64,000 bases of DNA from Serendipita indica DSM 11827 (GCA_910890315.1 CAJVGD010000010.1:868001-932000), one strand, 5' to 3'. Shown: positions 23,601 through 36,939, numbered from the stretch's first letter. The notes: generated from the sequence alone by a model not told the origin. Program-made: numbers and translations.

Positions 23601-25432
23601 ACCACCACAATACTCGAGATTGTTACCTACAAAATCGTTCAATAACGCGCGTCCACTCGGCATTCAAGACATTTTCGCTCACCATTGCACACCATACTGC
23701 AACGTCCGTCCGTCGCCTGCGCAGTTGTCGGCATTGCGGATCCACAGAAGCACTCCTGAGCGTATTCGAGGCCTGCAAATGTGTATCCAGCTGCTTTGCA
23801 GGCATCTAGACATTTCTCGACGGTCATTGCGGCAGCTCCGCCAGTGACGCCCATGGCGACAGGCAGCGCACGATTGGCAACAGAGTCGACATAGCATCCA
23901 CGAGATGTCCATCCGTTGTATGACGGGACAGTAATAGGACCAGTCGGCGTGGCGCTGGGAGTCGAGGAGGAAACAGTCGAGACTGTGCTCGTGCTCGTAC
24001 GAGTGCTAGTGGATGTAGACGTCGAAGCAGATGTCGTGGTGGTAGTAGTGGATGAAGAGACGGGTGCAGCGCCGTATTTGTACAAGGTGAGCTAAAAGGC
24101 GGTCAGAAGAATCTCCGGTTCGGATGACCGACATACACGATTGCCTCCACCGCAAATATACTGAGTATTTCCTGCGCATGTCATCGTGCACCCATCCGTT
24201 ACGGCGACACCACCGTTGGTGATGGCGTTTCCGCAGTCTTATAAAAGGTCAGGCCCGACAAAGTGTTGGCAAGCTTGTGTACTTACAGCATTCGACAGAG
24301 TACTCCATTCCGGCGTACGTGTAACCCGCACCGCGACAAGCGTCGAGACATTTCTGCGGGGTCATCCCTCCCGTCACGGCCATGGGAACCGTGAGCGAGC
24401 GTGCAGCGGTATTATCCCTACGAAGACATTCAGAAAACGTACATGGGAACGCGAATAACGCACGTGTAGCATCCTTGGTATCCCCAAGTATTATACGATG
24501 GTCTGCACGTGGCTTGGGTTAGTATTAAGATGCAGCACCAATTTGTCAACGTACAATGGGGCAGGAAGAGATTTGGAAGACTTGTAGACTGAAAGACGAT
24601 AGCCGCCTAGAGAAGAGTGTGGTTAAGCCAGACGCCCAAGAGCGTGAGTAAAAAGTATCCAACCTCCGCACGTCTGCGTCGCGTCGCCTGTAAAGGATCA
24701 GAAGGTCGAAACGCGCCCAAGAAAGAGGGGTATACCTGCACACATCATATTGCATCCGTCGGCCGCGGCTGCCCCACCGTTCTGGATGCTATTGTCGCAG
24801 TCTGGAACGAGCCGGAGGTTCGGTAAGCCCTTGTTGCTATCGTGGCTGACAGGAGCCCGACATATGAATAAGATAAGAACTCACAGCATTCCTATCGAAT
24901 TTGGAATAACGCGTTAGTACACACGAAAAGAAGTTGGGAAGAGGGGCGCACTTACCTGGGAATATTCGAGACCAGCGTAAAGATAGTTTTGGGAATCACA
25001 GAGAGCAACGCAAGTATCCACGGTCATGGTTCTATTGGGAATAAGTAAGCCCAGATACCGCCGGGGCCGAAAGTCGAACTGACGCAGAAACTGTACCAAA
25101 GGCTGGCAAGCTACGAGCTGCACCGTCGCTAGGAGCGGGAACTGTTAGTATTGGCTCCCTGCAAGGCGCTAGTTTGCGTACGTGTAGCATCCGAGATAAG
25201 CCCAAGTCGCGGGAAGAACGGGGGCTGCTCGTTTGGCCTTTTGGGCAATACGGTGATGCTGCGTCTGGCGTTTATTGGCGTGAGGAGACTGGTTAAAGGA
25301 GAGACTATGAGCACTGTGTGTAGGTATTATACGAGAACGACATACGAGTTCAAAGATTAGTGCATTTGCTTGGAGAATAGTAAAAAGGACTGGAAGGAGA
25401 GCCGCGGCGGCCCGGAGAGATGTCTGCACCAT
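20601..25432 (-). CDS. Secreted glyoxal oxidase with six N-terminal WSC domains
   Basis: The minus-strand, intron-rich gene starts at 25432 with a signal peptide ([20 protein letters not shown]) and ends at the TAG at 20601. Six WSC modules occur in order near 25.2, 24.4, 23.9, 23.4, 23.0 and 22.6 kb. Each shows the pattern GCY-D--A-R-L, KC---C---GY-YAGLEY--EC-CG and CGG-NRLN-Y. They are separated by Ser/Thr-rich linkers and one Pro/Gly linker with ten consecutive glycines. The C-terminal copper radical oxidase domain (AA5_1) keeps the expected residues: Cys in DVFCAANIV, Tyr in [10 protein letters not shown], the Tyr-His pair in [10 protein letters not shown], and His in STTHGAVFG. These enzymes oxidise aldehydes to acids with release of H2O2. 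The WSC modules suggest binding to wall or lignocellulose glycans (inference). Confidence 0.87.
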
Positions 25433-25834
25433 CCTAGGAAATGCAGCCCGGACGAGTTCAGACTCGTGGAGGAAAAATGGGGAGCGGGGGCGGAGGTCAA
25501 CAGTTGCCTGTGTTTGTCTCTTTTGTGGCTTTGTTGCGATCGGACACGCGACGGCTTACCCGAGCGCCGTACCTCTCCGGGCGATCTTTTACCGACCCGA
25601 TGTCGATCTCCGTTGGCTGTAGTGTTTGCTACTTGGTTATAGAGAGCTCTCAACCGTACGACTCGTCACAACTCTCTGTAGTCTTGGTCTCGGCGAGTCT
25701 GGCCAAGAATGGGCGCATGGCCGTTGCGTCTCCGCTTGTCATCCCCTGACACGACGCCACATCATGTTCCGATCAGTCAATTGCTATGAAACAAAGGACA
25801 CTCGCTATTATTAGTAATTCGACATGTGTACACA
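25433..25834. other. Intergenic: promoter side of the glyoxal oxidase gene
   Basis: About 400 bp between the glyoxal oxidase start and the end of the first pseudo-ATPase/LOTUS-like gene. It must hold the oxidase promoter. No conserved element is evident. Confidence 0.35.
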
Positions 25835-28800
25835 TCAACGCTTCAGAACGCTCAGCGTCTTCCGCCCATCCACGTCTCCAACGGAAATAAACCCTTTCGA
25901 AGCTCCAACGACCACTAAACCGTCAAATATAGTCCGCTTCGTGCCCAAATTCCGCTCCATCAAAACGAAGACGTCGTTCATGTCTGCTGGCACATTAGCC
26001 ATGCCGTGTGTACAGCTCAATATTGTCAAAATAAGCGGTAATAGCGTGGGCGGATAGTCGTCGACGTTGCAGGCTGACGGCTTTGGGGTGATTGATGGCA
26101 CACCCTCTGCGACAAGCCGCATCCGGTCAGTTCCCTCGGTTATGTGTTCGATATATCCAGCGCGAACGGCATCTTGCACCATCTTACCAAAGGTATTCCA
26201 TCCCAGGTCCATGGCCTTTACTCCCTTGTTGCTCCCTAAACGTAGGCACACCTTTTGACTGTCCACGAACGCAAAAGAGTCTTCGCTCGCCAACTCTAGT
26301 ATAGCCGAAATCAACGCTCGGAATTTGGGAGGATAGGCTGTGATGTCGACTGATTGTGGTCCAGGCGACGAAGCCGATGGCGGATGACCGGGCGTGGTAG
26401 ACGGAGTCGGACTTTGCCCTTTACTCGCAGACGCCTTTGGAAGGGACTTGTCACGACAAGGAACATCAGGTGCAAGTTAACCGCTTGCTAAACCGGACTC
26501 ACCTCCTTTGGTTCCTCGAAAGGCTTTCGAGCATCTGGTGAGTTGAGATACACCCAGACACCCGATGGATCATTCCCAAACTCCATCACACCCGCTTTGG
26601 TGGCGTTTACAAATAGGGTGGAGCTACTTGCCGTCTTGAGACCGCCACTCGCTTGCATAGAGTTTAGAACGGCAGGGTATCGTGCCTTTATTCCTGCAGC
26701 TCCATTCGTGTGCAGGAGAATGGCAGACACAATACAACTGTGCTCTTCTGGGTAGTCTGACGCACGAAGCTAGCAAATCGTTGGTGAAAACGAATGAATC
26801 TACCATGTAAAGATACCTACACCGTTCATTCGTGGTTTGGCTTGCTGGACTTTGATATCAGGAACCTGTAATAGGCATTAGCCCGACCAGTCATCCGAAG
26901 TAGCAAGCACGAACGCTTTCTTTGAGCGATATCCATTTCCACCTATCCATAACGCCTTGATCAACAATACCATCTCGATAAGCGTCCTCGACCATTCTTT
27001 CGGCGACCTGGGCGTCTTCGGCAAGTGATTCTAGTACAGCTGTCCTATCCACTTTGACACCGCGTTTCCCCATGCCTCGAAGGAGGATAGCTCGGACGAG
27101 GTTTGGATACAGATTGTCACCGGGACTTGGACCAAATTTGGCATCAACAGGAGGTATCTTCCCGTCTGCTTTCGTGTCACGCGTGGAACTCGAGTCCAAC
27201 GGCTCTGGGAAACTCAAAGGCGACCGAGCAAACCCATTTGCGTTGGTGGAAGGGGCTAGATGAGTTATGAGCGATTATAACAACCCATAGAGACTTTTAT
27301 ACCTGCGGGATGTTCCCATTGTCACTTTGAACGTCCTTTCTTGGCCTATCACCGACATATCCAGCGGATGGTAGAATTTGGACCCAATGAGCAGGCCGCT
27401 TGCCACCAATGGTGACCAAACCGGCCTCACTGGCCAGCTCTATGTAGTGAGATAGACTAGTAACTCTTGCAGAAGTACGATAATCGGAATCCAATCCGGA
27501 TTCAACCTGCAAGACGTAAGCTCTGCCATCATCATCGATACTGGCACGAGTAATGGCATCCAAGAGAGGCTTAAATCTGCCATCTTGAGAATGGAACTTG
27601 TCCCCTTGCCCCTCCAAAGGACCCTCCACCAAAGATTCGCGTTCGCGTAGGTCCAACGGGGTTTCAGTGCGATTTTGGGCTCCATTTCCTAGGTTCGCTG
27701 CGAGTGACTCGATCCCAGGCTTGAGTTGTATCCAGAGGTCGGGCGGTAATCCACCACTCACGATGACTCCATGGAACACGGCGAGCTGAATGTAGCGCTG
27801 GAAAGCTTGCTCTGCCTCTGCGGGAACATGTCCAGCCTTGGAATCGTACAGTGAATCCCGCACCGCCGAGACATTTGCGCGTCCACTCGAGCCTCCCTGC
27901 CGTTTGACCGCGTTAATGAGTGAGAGAAACACCTCCAACTCGGAGTTGCCTGAGTCGTGACTAGCTTTTACATAATCAGCATGCCTCGCAGCGTCATCAA
28001 CGAGTGGGCGACCCATTTGCCCCGCGTCCAGAGGGAAATTTAGTGAAATCCACGAGCCATCCTTATCAACACTGCGCGTGATGATGTTGTCTTTATAGGC
28101 GTGAAGGAAAAGGCTGACATTTTTCGCCTCTTGAAGGGGTCCTTCGGAGCAAAGGGCTGTCTCTAGGTCCGAGAGTCGGACCCGAACATTGGCGTGACCA
28201 CCTGTCAACTTTAAAAGGGTTGAAAAGAGTGGTTCATATTGCTTGGGATATCCGTCCGGTGCGGCCGGTGTCGGCACATGAGTATCGTCTCCATGAGCGT
28301 GGTTTGTGGGAGCCTCATCTTGCATGAATTTGTACTCCTCTGCATCGGCATTGGAGACACTCGCAGCACGTTTCCGGCCATCCACCCATGTGTCTGGATG
28401 GGGTATTGAGAATAACGATCGAGATCGAATGCGTGACCCAGGCTGATAGGGACCGGCACCGTCGTCCTGAGGTAGGTACTGTGCAGAGGAAGCGCTCTCG
28501 CGTTGAGATGTGTCGGCACTTGTTTGGGGGACTATATTGGTTTTTGGCAAAGGAGCCACCAGTATTCGAGCCATTTCATGTGGCTTTTGACCGAAAACCG
28601 ATACTATGCCCCAATCACAGGCAAAGCTGATATACTGGTTCGCATTGGAGGCTCTAGCAGCCTTACAATCCTTCCAATCGAGGATGTGTGCAACGTCGCC
28701 GAGGAAGGCATGGTTACCTCCCGTAGGAGACGCCGTATGGATTGCAACAAGTAAAGGTTTGAACATGGGAGGAACGTCGTAGTCGACATTGACTGTTGTC

Positions 28801-31560
28801 TCTGCGCGAGAGCCCTGTACACGGGGGAGTCAGATAGTGATGGCCTGAATGGGAGAGTTCCTACTGGAGGAGATAATGAAATGTACCAAATGCGTAACGA
28901 TACGCTTTTACGAACAACGAAATTTGTGTGAGCTTGATTGACAATGTAATGAAAGGCAACCTCGCTAAATGCGCGTCCGCTGCCATCTCTTGTTCACGAT
29001 ACTGCGTTCTGACTGAATCGATGGGCACATTCTTGTAAATGTTGCCTGTCGTCCTCCTACTCGAAGGATTGCTGTTAACAATGGCCGGTATTGGGGGTGG
29101 TATTTGCCAGACACCGCTTCGAACCAGGGGATAGAGCCTTGAACTGGCACATTCAGGTCAATGGCAAAGGTCTGGGTAGAGAATGGATTTCCATATGTAG
29201 AATCTTTATCATTTGTGGCCGAAAAGTGCTTTAAACAAGTAAGATCAACCGCAGAAGGAGTGTAATTGGCGCACCAGTGGGTCGCTGCCACGATTATCCT
29301 GGACGGATGAAATGCTCATATCGCTCCTAGCATCATGGTGGGTAAAGCTACAGTTTTCAGACTCGACTCTGGACACATTATTCGAGTGTTGGCTCCAATT
29401 CCGCACAGGCTCCACTTCAAAACGAGAGGATGAGGATGATCGCGGTCTATGGCCACCGACAATAGGAATGTCGGCACCCATCTTTGAATTGAAAGATAGT
29501 GGAGAAGCGGTCAGCTTTCGGTGACGGAATAGTGAAGGGACAAGTCGAAGTCGTTGTGAGTCGTTGTCGCTGGTTGCCTCGACAAATCCTTTGATTATAG
29601 CTCTCTTGACGTATTGAGTGAATGTGGTGAATCCAAGTTTGTTCACGGTTGACTTGGGACCCACAGCGAGACGAACGGCCTCAAACTCGGCACCTCTATC
29701 GTGCGGCCCTGTATCGACTTCTTTTATCGCATTGATAAGAGGTAGGAAAGGCGAGAGATCGTCCTCGGAGCTATTGATATGCTGCCACTGTCCCGATTCA
29801 ACTTCACTGTTGGCATCATTGAGAGTGGGTAAATGGCGCTGCTCCTGGTCGCTGCGGTTGACTGAGACTTCAGGCAGTCGCACCAGGTCCGCCTACATAA
29901 AGAAGTCAGAGCCGTCGGACTTTGCTCCTTGCTTACCATTGATTCACTATCTTCTTGCTGCAGTTTCCCTGGAGTCTCTGGAGCGGCTATTGTCGGCTCC
30001 TCGGCAAGAAATGTCGTCGTCGCTGCAGAGCCTTGCTTGGTTGGCGGAAGTGGGCTTACTTGTACCAGACCTTGCAGCTCCTCGATTCCTGTGGGATCAT
30101 ACCCCAGGTTAATATTGCCCCACATACGAGCCCAGGGAGAGACGTAAACAATCGACTTGTCAGTGTAAACCAAGCGGACAGAATCTCGGGAGTGAACGGA
30201 ATGACACTCTGAGATATCTGGTGGAGATAGTCCAAGTTGTGACCACAAGGGCGTCGTTGGGTGGTTTAGAAAAGACGGCGCGACAATGACGAAATTGATG
30301 TGATCACACACATCTTTTGGAGGAACGAAATGATCCGTGGATATAATGATTGTAGTCACAGGGCGATGGTGGCCTAATCGTGCTAGAGACGTGAGCTTCC
30401 GCTCGACTGCTCCGTGCACAAGTCCCCATGATCCATCCAGTACTATTCAAGTTTAGCTAGTTCATTATTGAGCTATAGAGACTGACTTATAAGTTTCTCT
30501 CCACTGAAGCTCCCCTCGAGAAAGGAGTCTATGGCCATCAAAGCGAGGGTGTCGGTTAGGCTTGCACTTGTCAGAGTTGTATCGGTAAGGTCAACGACTA
30601 TACGCCGATTCTCTGGCGACTCCATGCAGAAATCTTCGTCTTCGAAGGCGATGAGCCGAGTAAGGAGTGTCTGGCGTAGGGCAATGAACGTCGTAGCATC
30701 GTCTTCCCACTTTTCCTGCTCAACAAGTTCGATGAACCCTGATTTTGTAAGATATAATCCATTGTACAAGATCTACGCACTCTGGAGGTCAAAAGGTTCC
30801 GAAAGGTGGCTTAGGATGAAATGCATTGTGTTAAGAATGCGTCCTCGACCGGCCATGTCCAACGGAGGAGAAAAGAGAGACAGGAGGTGTGACTTGCGGA
30901 TGCCTTCTTCCCGAATTCTGAGGGTAGTTGTGCTTACTTCTCGGGAACTATACCAAGCCTGTATCCGGCCATTATTTGGGCTGCAACGAGTTTGAGTATT
31001 GTACAGAGCCAGTGATTGACTGACGAAAGAATGAAGTCCGTTTTCGTCTTAACGAACTCGTCCAGGTGCAGCCCTCGGTACAATTGTTCGTCGTCTTCCA
31101 TACGAATCCTAAGAATACTCAACGAACCGCTCTGTAATTTCCGCGGAACTCACAAAAGTATTTGGATATCCTTGTTCAAATATTCTTGAACAAGCAATTT
31201 GTGCAAAATCGGCTCCAGGGAAGGCATCTAGCATGGCGTTAAGTTAACCGACCGCGGGGCCCTCTATCTAGGGCATAAACGAACATCAGATGCCACAATA
31301 AGACCCATTGGATGAGATGAACAGTTGAGATACACTTCTCCGCTCGAACCGCTGGCATTGTGGGCAAGGCTTTGCCAGTGGCGTCGGTTAGGGTGGTCTG
31401 GGACTTGACTCGAAGTGCCCTTCGAGACCGAAATCAGGGATGCGTTGTCTAATGAAACGTTCATTCGAGCCTCTCGACAGCCGAGAACACGCGTGGAGAG
31501 GGTGCGCGTCAAGAGGCCTTGCTTTGTCGTCAGGCTCTCATTTACAGTGCGGGTACTCAT
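25835..31560 (-). CDS. Gene A: degenerate HerA/FtsK-like P-loop protein with ten LOTUS-like modules
   Basis: This is the longest member of the local family. The start at 31560 (MSTRTVNESL) leads to the P-loop strand GEVYLNCSSHPMGLIVASD, where the GxGKS loop is replaced (ASDMPSLEP after splicing). Next come FIELVEQEKWEDDATTF, IVVDLTDTTLTSASLTDTL, a Walker-B-like VLDGSWGL lacking the acidic partner, and TTIIISTD. From 29.8 kb down to 25.84 kb I count ten modules of about 65-75 residues that resemble OST-HTH/LOTUS winged helices, for example FRALISAILELA then LGWNTFGKMVQDAVRAGYI. Exons at 28766-27297 hold four modules in one frame. Module 2 (about 29.10-28.87 kb) appears to need two frame changes, so the gene may be damaged there. 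Module identity is inference. LOTUS domains bind RNA and partner helicases in animals. Confidence 0.6.
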
Positions 31561-31652
31561 CGAGGAAACGATCTGGGATCGGGAGAATGGGTTGATATCA
31601 AGATGGTAGTATGTGACGACAAGAATACCGCAGGCCCGTTCTCGCAAAAGGC

Positions 31653-34040
31653 TCAGTTGTTGCTATCCACCGTCTTCTTCTCCTCTAGCATCATGTAGAG
31701 TCCATCAGAACCCATATAGTGTCGCACGAGGTTGGATTTGGAGGCTTGAAGGAGCATTATGAGCATTCCATCCTCGGTAAGGTCTGGCATGCTTTCGAAT
31801 CTCCGCAATGTTTCGACGACGTCTGCCGCGCGAACTACCTCGTTTGCTCTACCCGAAGTTAGTCGTAAGATTGCGGAAATAAGAGGACGGTGTTCCACAG
31901 GGAAATCGGAAGCTCGGAGCTATGAACGAATTAAGCCGGGATCCAATCTGGTGATACACAAAGGTTCTCACTCGATTTTTCATGACAGAAGTAAGATCAG
32001 AATAGTTACTTTTGACCTGACCAGGGATGTTTGTAGATCCCGGTAGGGGCCTATCCTGATAGGAGATCAAGGTACTGTCAATCGGCAGAAAAGTCCTCAC
32101 TAGCTTCTTAAGCGATATCCATTTTGTTGCTCCAGATCCGCCCTGATCAGTAAACCCTTGCGAACGTGCAGAGCTTAGGAGGCGGATAAAAGCAGAGCTA
32201 CCAATGGGCCGGGTCTGTGTCTCCCCATTCTTACCATAAGCATGAGCTCGGACAGACTCCAAGCTGACTCGGAGGTCGGGTATTCCATCGGTGAGTTTGA
32301 TGATAGCTACGATCAATGGCCGAAGCTCAGGGGGATACTCATCTGCTGTGGGTCGAACTGCACTTCGTATCTTCTCATCCGAAGTGAGATAACTGCTACC
32401 GGAATAGAGCGACGTACATTCTCATCATTTGCAGTAGAGGTAGGCGGGAGCCTAGGTATTTCTCTCCATCGAGCCGCCTCGAGGCTAAGCTCAAACGACA
32501 GGCCCTTATATGGCGGACTAGACTGCACCGCCGGTGGCTCAGAGAATGCGGGTGACGACAAAAAATCATCCAATGGGGGAGCGATAGTGTTTGTTGGACG
32601 CTTTGATTGCTGGACTTTGACATTGAGTCGTAGACGTGGTGGAGGTGTTGATTGTCGGAGTGTTGATAATGGCAGGTAGAGGGTTGATAAATCGTTCCGG
32701 AATATGCCTTCTGGAGTGTACATGCCCTTCCTCTTCGAAGCCAGACAGATGTTACTCGGAAAGAGATCATGGCTTGTACAGTTTTCTTGAATATGTTCTT
32801 TGAACCACCTGAGCCAGGAGTCACTCGCAGAAGTCGAGCAAATGGCATAGTCGACAGAGTTACAGATTGCTTCACTGAGAAGTTGTGGTTGAGAAGTTGA
32901 GACGAGGATTGAAACGTCGCGAGAAAGACCTTTAGCAGCGACGTGCTGCAAAGTATTCTCCAAGATGGACTGAGGCCGAAGATATTCGTGTGCATTGTTA
33001 AGTACTACCAATGCAGTCGAAAAGTGTTGCGAAAGTCAACGAATGTAACATACCAATCAATTTTCGCCTAAAAGGCGATGATTTGATAAATTTGCTGATC
33101 AACATTGTGAAGAGGACGGAATCAAGGGCGAGTTCGGATAGCCACGGGTCCGTGAGGTCGACCAAGAGCTCTCTCTTCTTCTGGGTCAAGTCCGATCCGG
33201 GCTCATCGACAAGGAGCCCCAACAGTGTCTGACGACTGGCAGCGTAGTTTTGGCCCTCTTCGTCCCACCGTTCATCCTCCACTAGCTCGTTGAATCCTAT
33301 ATACCGGTCAGAGACAGCAAGGAAGTAAACCACGCGCTCTACGTTGCAAGTCAAATGGGAAAGTAAGTCGTCCTGTGATATGTCGAATCGCGTTCAGAAT
33401 GCGACTACTGGGTGGTGCATCTGGAGAAGCCGTCAGGAGCGCGAGAAGGTGTTGAATTCTTATGTCGCTCTCTCTGAAAGTAAGGAGCTGGGGGTTTAAG
33501 CCGCCTTCAGAGTATACCTCCAATACCTCTGATGGGTTACGTGGCCTATGGCTCGAATGAGCGGGCTCCGGAGCAGGAGAGGAATCAAATACGATAGAAA
33601 GACCTGCGGATCGGATTCTGGTGCAAATATGGAGCAAAAACCCGGAACGGGAGCATGGTTGGAGGTATGGAGACTATCCAAATAGTTAAACGAGCATGCA
33701 GTAGCTCTTCTTATGTACTTGCATTAGAACTTGAGCATCCCACGCCTGCAAGTGAGACGCAACAAGGCGCTTGATGATGATTTCGTTATCACCTTGCTGA
33801 GAAATGAGTACGCAAGTTGTTGGACAGGGATACACGCACGGAGCCACCAGTCACTACTCCAAAAGGATTTATATTAGAGTTCCAAAATATTTCAACTCTT
33901 GCATCCGCATCTTCCCCCAGCTTGTCAAGCCCAAGTTCCACTTGATCGGATGGAGAGATGACAGATGTCGCTATACTTGGGCCCTTTTCTGTTAAGAGAA
34001 CTACATAGTTTGAAATATGGGCCTTGTTGAGGGGTTCCAT
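31653..34040 (-). CDS. Gene B: degenerate HerA/FtsK-like P-loop protein with two LOTUS-like modules
   Basis: The start at 34040 (MEPLNKAHIS) is followed by the P-loop strand NSNINPFGVVTGGS. Splicing out a 44-nt intron continues QGDNEIIIKRLVASHLQ, so there is no Lys-Ser/Thr. Downstream are ESDIRIQHLLALL, FNELVEDERWDEEGQNYAAS, LLVDLTDPWLSELALDSVLF, VVLNNAHEYL in place of the Walker B LDEAHKYL, and ILVSTSQPQLLSEAICNSVD. A low-complexity linker leads to two winged-helix-like modules: LIVAIIKLTDGIPDLRVSL and, at the C-terminus, HRPLISAILRLTSGRANEVV. The stop lies about 90 bp from the start chosen for gene A, so the two are close head-to-tail neighbours. Exon borders are approximate. Confidence 0.6.
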
Positions 34041-34456
34041 GCCTCAGGTTTGTCGTGGACGGAGGCAAGTGTCGCTGCCAAGCTTCTCCAACAACTCGTA
34101 GCTCGACTGCGCCCTATATATGGGTACCTCAGCGAAATTAACGATTATCTTCCCCGCGACACGCCCGCAGCGATGCTGCACGGGATTATCACTAAAAGAC
34201 TCCTATCTTTGCTGACTTTTCCTGGTTCTGTCATCGAAAACATCCAGATTCAGTGGAATGAATACTGGTACCCCTCACAGAATCATACCCCCCAAAAGAA
34301 GCACTCTCCCTCAATCTCGCACAGTACATTGGAGCCATGTTCTACACGAATCATTGTGGCCTAGACACGAGCATGCGATAGAACGCCAGGTAGGTACTTG
34401 TCTATCCGCCAAAGAGAGAGGTAAGCTTGGATTCCAGCTCATCAAAAGACGTTCAA
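34041..34456. other. Spacer between genes B and C
   Basis: A plus-strand open frame (34017-34364) has no recognisable motif and partly overlaps the gene B start. The remainder is likely the promoter of gene B and the 3' flank of gene C. Confidence 0.35.
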
Positions 34457-36830
34457 TCAGGTATTTCGGTTGAACGGCAAGAGTATAATCCATTTGCTCT
34501 CCGAACCTCCTGTTCGAATGTACCCTTTATCCTGCGCTGCATCTACCCAGCTTGTAAAGGTAGCCCACCCCATCTTTTTAATCTCTGCCTTTTTCCCAAT
34601 CAAACTTCGCACATCCTCAAAGTTAATGCGGGTATGAACGACTCCACGGCTGAGAGAGACGACGGCGGTCATGAGTTTCTGATAGTTGGACGGGTACCAC
34701 ATCGGGTCTATCGGCACGGGTGGTGGCGACCTTGAAGCCTGTGCGTTCGACAAGCCCGTTGTCTGCGACATGATGAGTTACTGGCTTCATCAGAAGAAAC
34801 TGACTGACACCATTCCATCCAGGACCAGCAAACGGATCCTTTCTCAGCCGTACACGATCAAACCCTTTGCGAACCAGATGGTCCACATATCCGGCCGCAG
34901 CTGCCTCTCGGACAAGCTGCGTAAACGAACCCCATCCCATGGCTTTTACGACGCGATTATTCCCAACCTGCGTGCGCAATTCGAGATAATCAACGAGTGT
35001 GTCAAGCTTTCCGCTGGAAAGTATCAGGATCCCAGATACCAAGGGACGAAATGGGACAGGAAAGGCGTCCAAGTTCATGGAAGGTGGCATGGCTTGTGTC
35101 GAGTTGTCAACCTGTACTTTAGAGGTGCTTGTGTGCTTTAGTGGTGGTGATGGCGATCGAGCAGGAGCAGATATGAAAGGCGGACTTGCAGGGGGGAGTA
35201 AGTTCTCGGGTGGGTCCGATCGTCTGGGAACAAAAGGCTGGGCAATCTGTGCCCATGGCAAACCCTTCCATGCTCCCTTTGGTCCTTGAACATTGTCTGC
35301 TGTTGTATTTGTATCTACTACCCGTTTCGACAGTAGCGTCGTCGTCCTGTTCAGTTCCTGCGCGGCTATTCTCGTGCACCACGGGGAATTCTCTCCATAA
35401 TCTTTCGGTACATTAAACCCTCTCGCTGGAATTATGCATACTTCTCCAGGACCGAAACTCCCAATGTCCAGAGAGTTTGAGGAAGCGAACTTCTCTTGGA
35501 CTGATAAGTGGCGCCGAAGCATTTCACTCCATGCAGAACTCGCTGCGCCTGTACAGGCGACATAGTCGAGTGCATTCCACGCCTCTTGTGTAATTGAACT
35601 CGGGTCTGGAGTCGAAAGAAGGAGCGACATGCGCTTTGTGTGTCTATCCGACGAAAGGTGTGCGATAGACCGTTCGAATGAGCTGCCAAAACCAAGATAT
35701 TCGTGAGAGTTATTCAAGGCTGACGAAACTTAGCACACATCCTGATCCACAAGAAAGCATACCGATGAGTTTTGGACTTTCCGCCGTCTGGGAGAGGAAT
35801 GCCGTGAGAACCATGTCCATCAAGACTGTATCGACTCGAAGGGCATGCAAGATGGGGTCTGTGAGATCGATTAAGGTTACGGCACTAAATTTGATTGCAC
35901 CTCTGCCATCCTCCTCGAATTCGGTGCCAGCTAACGCTGAAATAAGGCTCGTGAGAAGCGTCTGGCGAATAGCTACATGGGTTTCGCCCTCTTCATCCCA
36001 CTTTTCTTCCCCGATAAGCTCGTTGAAGCCTGTCGTACAAATGTCATTAGAGACGAGACGGTTAGGCTTGTATACCTACGAACGAGATCAAACGGCTCGG
36101 AAATTTGACTCAAAATATGGGTTATCGTGCTTGAAACCCTGTTCTTCTCTCTCGAGTTTGTGAGTGACGCTGTAATATATGGATCCGGTGTAAAAAACTG
36201 GAGGACATGCTTGATGGAAATGTCCTCTTCCTTGAATGATAACGACTCTACGAGCCCGTTACTGGGAGAACCGGAGTTTGCATAGAGTTGTGAGATGCTA
36301 AATGGTCTGCGTGGTCTACATCCCATTGTCAAATCTGCCACTCGTGGACGAGAGAGAGAGTACGTACGAGATATACGTTTTACAGCCTTGATCAGCAAAG
36401 TCCGAAGCAAGTGGACATGCAGTAGGAATGGGATTTTCGTTGTCTGTATGTAGGCTAGAGGAATGTTCAGATAACACCTAGACAGACGGTGGCACCCACA
36501 TGAGCACACGCGCATCGGCGAGGCGTAGATGTGATTTAATGATGCGCTTTATGAATGTATTCGACGCTGATTTCTAGCCTATCGTCAAACCAATCTGGGT
36601 CGGTACCCAAATTATGAGTTACTGACCGAGTTTCCACAGACAATCCCAGCCGAATGGAGAGAAGGATTAAAGTATAATTTGATGTCCTTTTCCGCACTCG
36701 CCCCCACACTCCCGAGTTCGTCGAAGTCCAGTTGAGCTCCCTCGACGTCTGGGTCATTGAGCAGATTTCCTAGCGAAGAAAGACTGAATAGGTGCAGCGA
36801 ACTGCTATCGTCGTATTCGAGTGCCGACAT
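34457..36830 (-). CDS. Gene C: degenerate HerA/FtsK-like P-loop protein with two LOTUS-like modules
   Basis: The start at 36830 (MSALEYDDSS) was chosen because its paralogue gene D has the equivalent MSAPKQ. KDIKLYFNPSLHSAGIVCG leads into a P-loop lacking GK (GNSKSASNT after splicing). It continues with LSFKEEDISIKHVLQFF, FNELIGEEKWDEEGETHVA, VTLIDLTDPILHALRVDTVL, LNNSHEYLGFGSSFERSIA and LLLSTPDPSSITQEAWNALD. Two C-terminal modules follow. The first, FRPLVSGILILSSGKLDTLV, ends in MGWGSFTQLVREAAAAGYVD. The second, YQKLMTAVVSLSRGVVHTRI, ends in MGWATFTSWVDAAQDKGYI and is followed by the stop. It is a close paralogue of gene D but has one module fewer. Confidence 0.62.
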
Positions 36831-36939
36831 GGTCGAGAACAAGCCGTCGTGGGCGTCAGGCTCAATGGGCGTCAAATGGCTGCAGGGTCCGACCCACTGA
36901 GGCGTCGAGGCAAACATGCGGATACCTTATAGCCTATAT

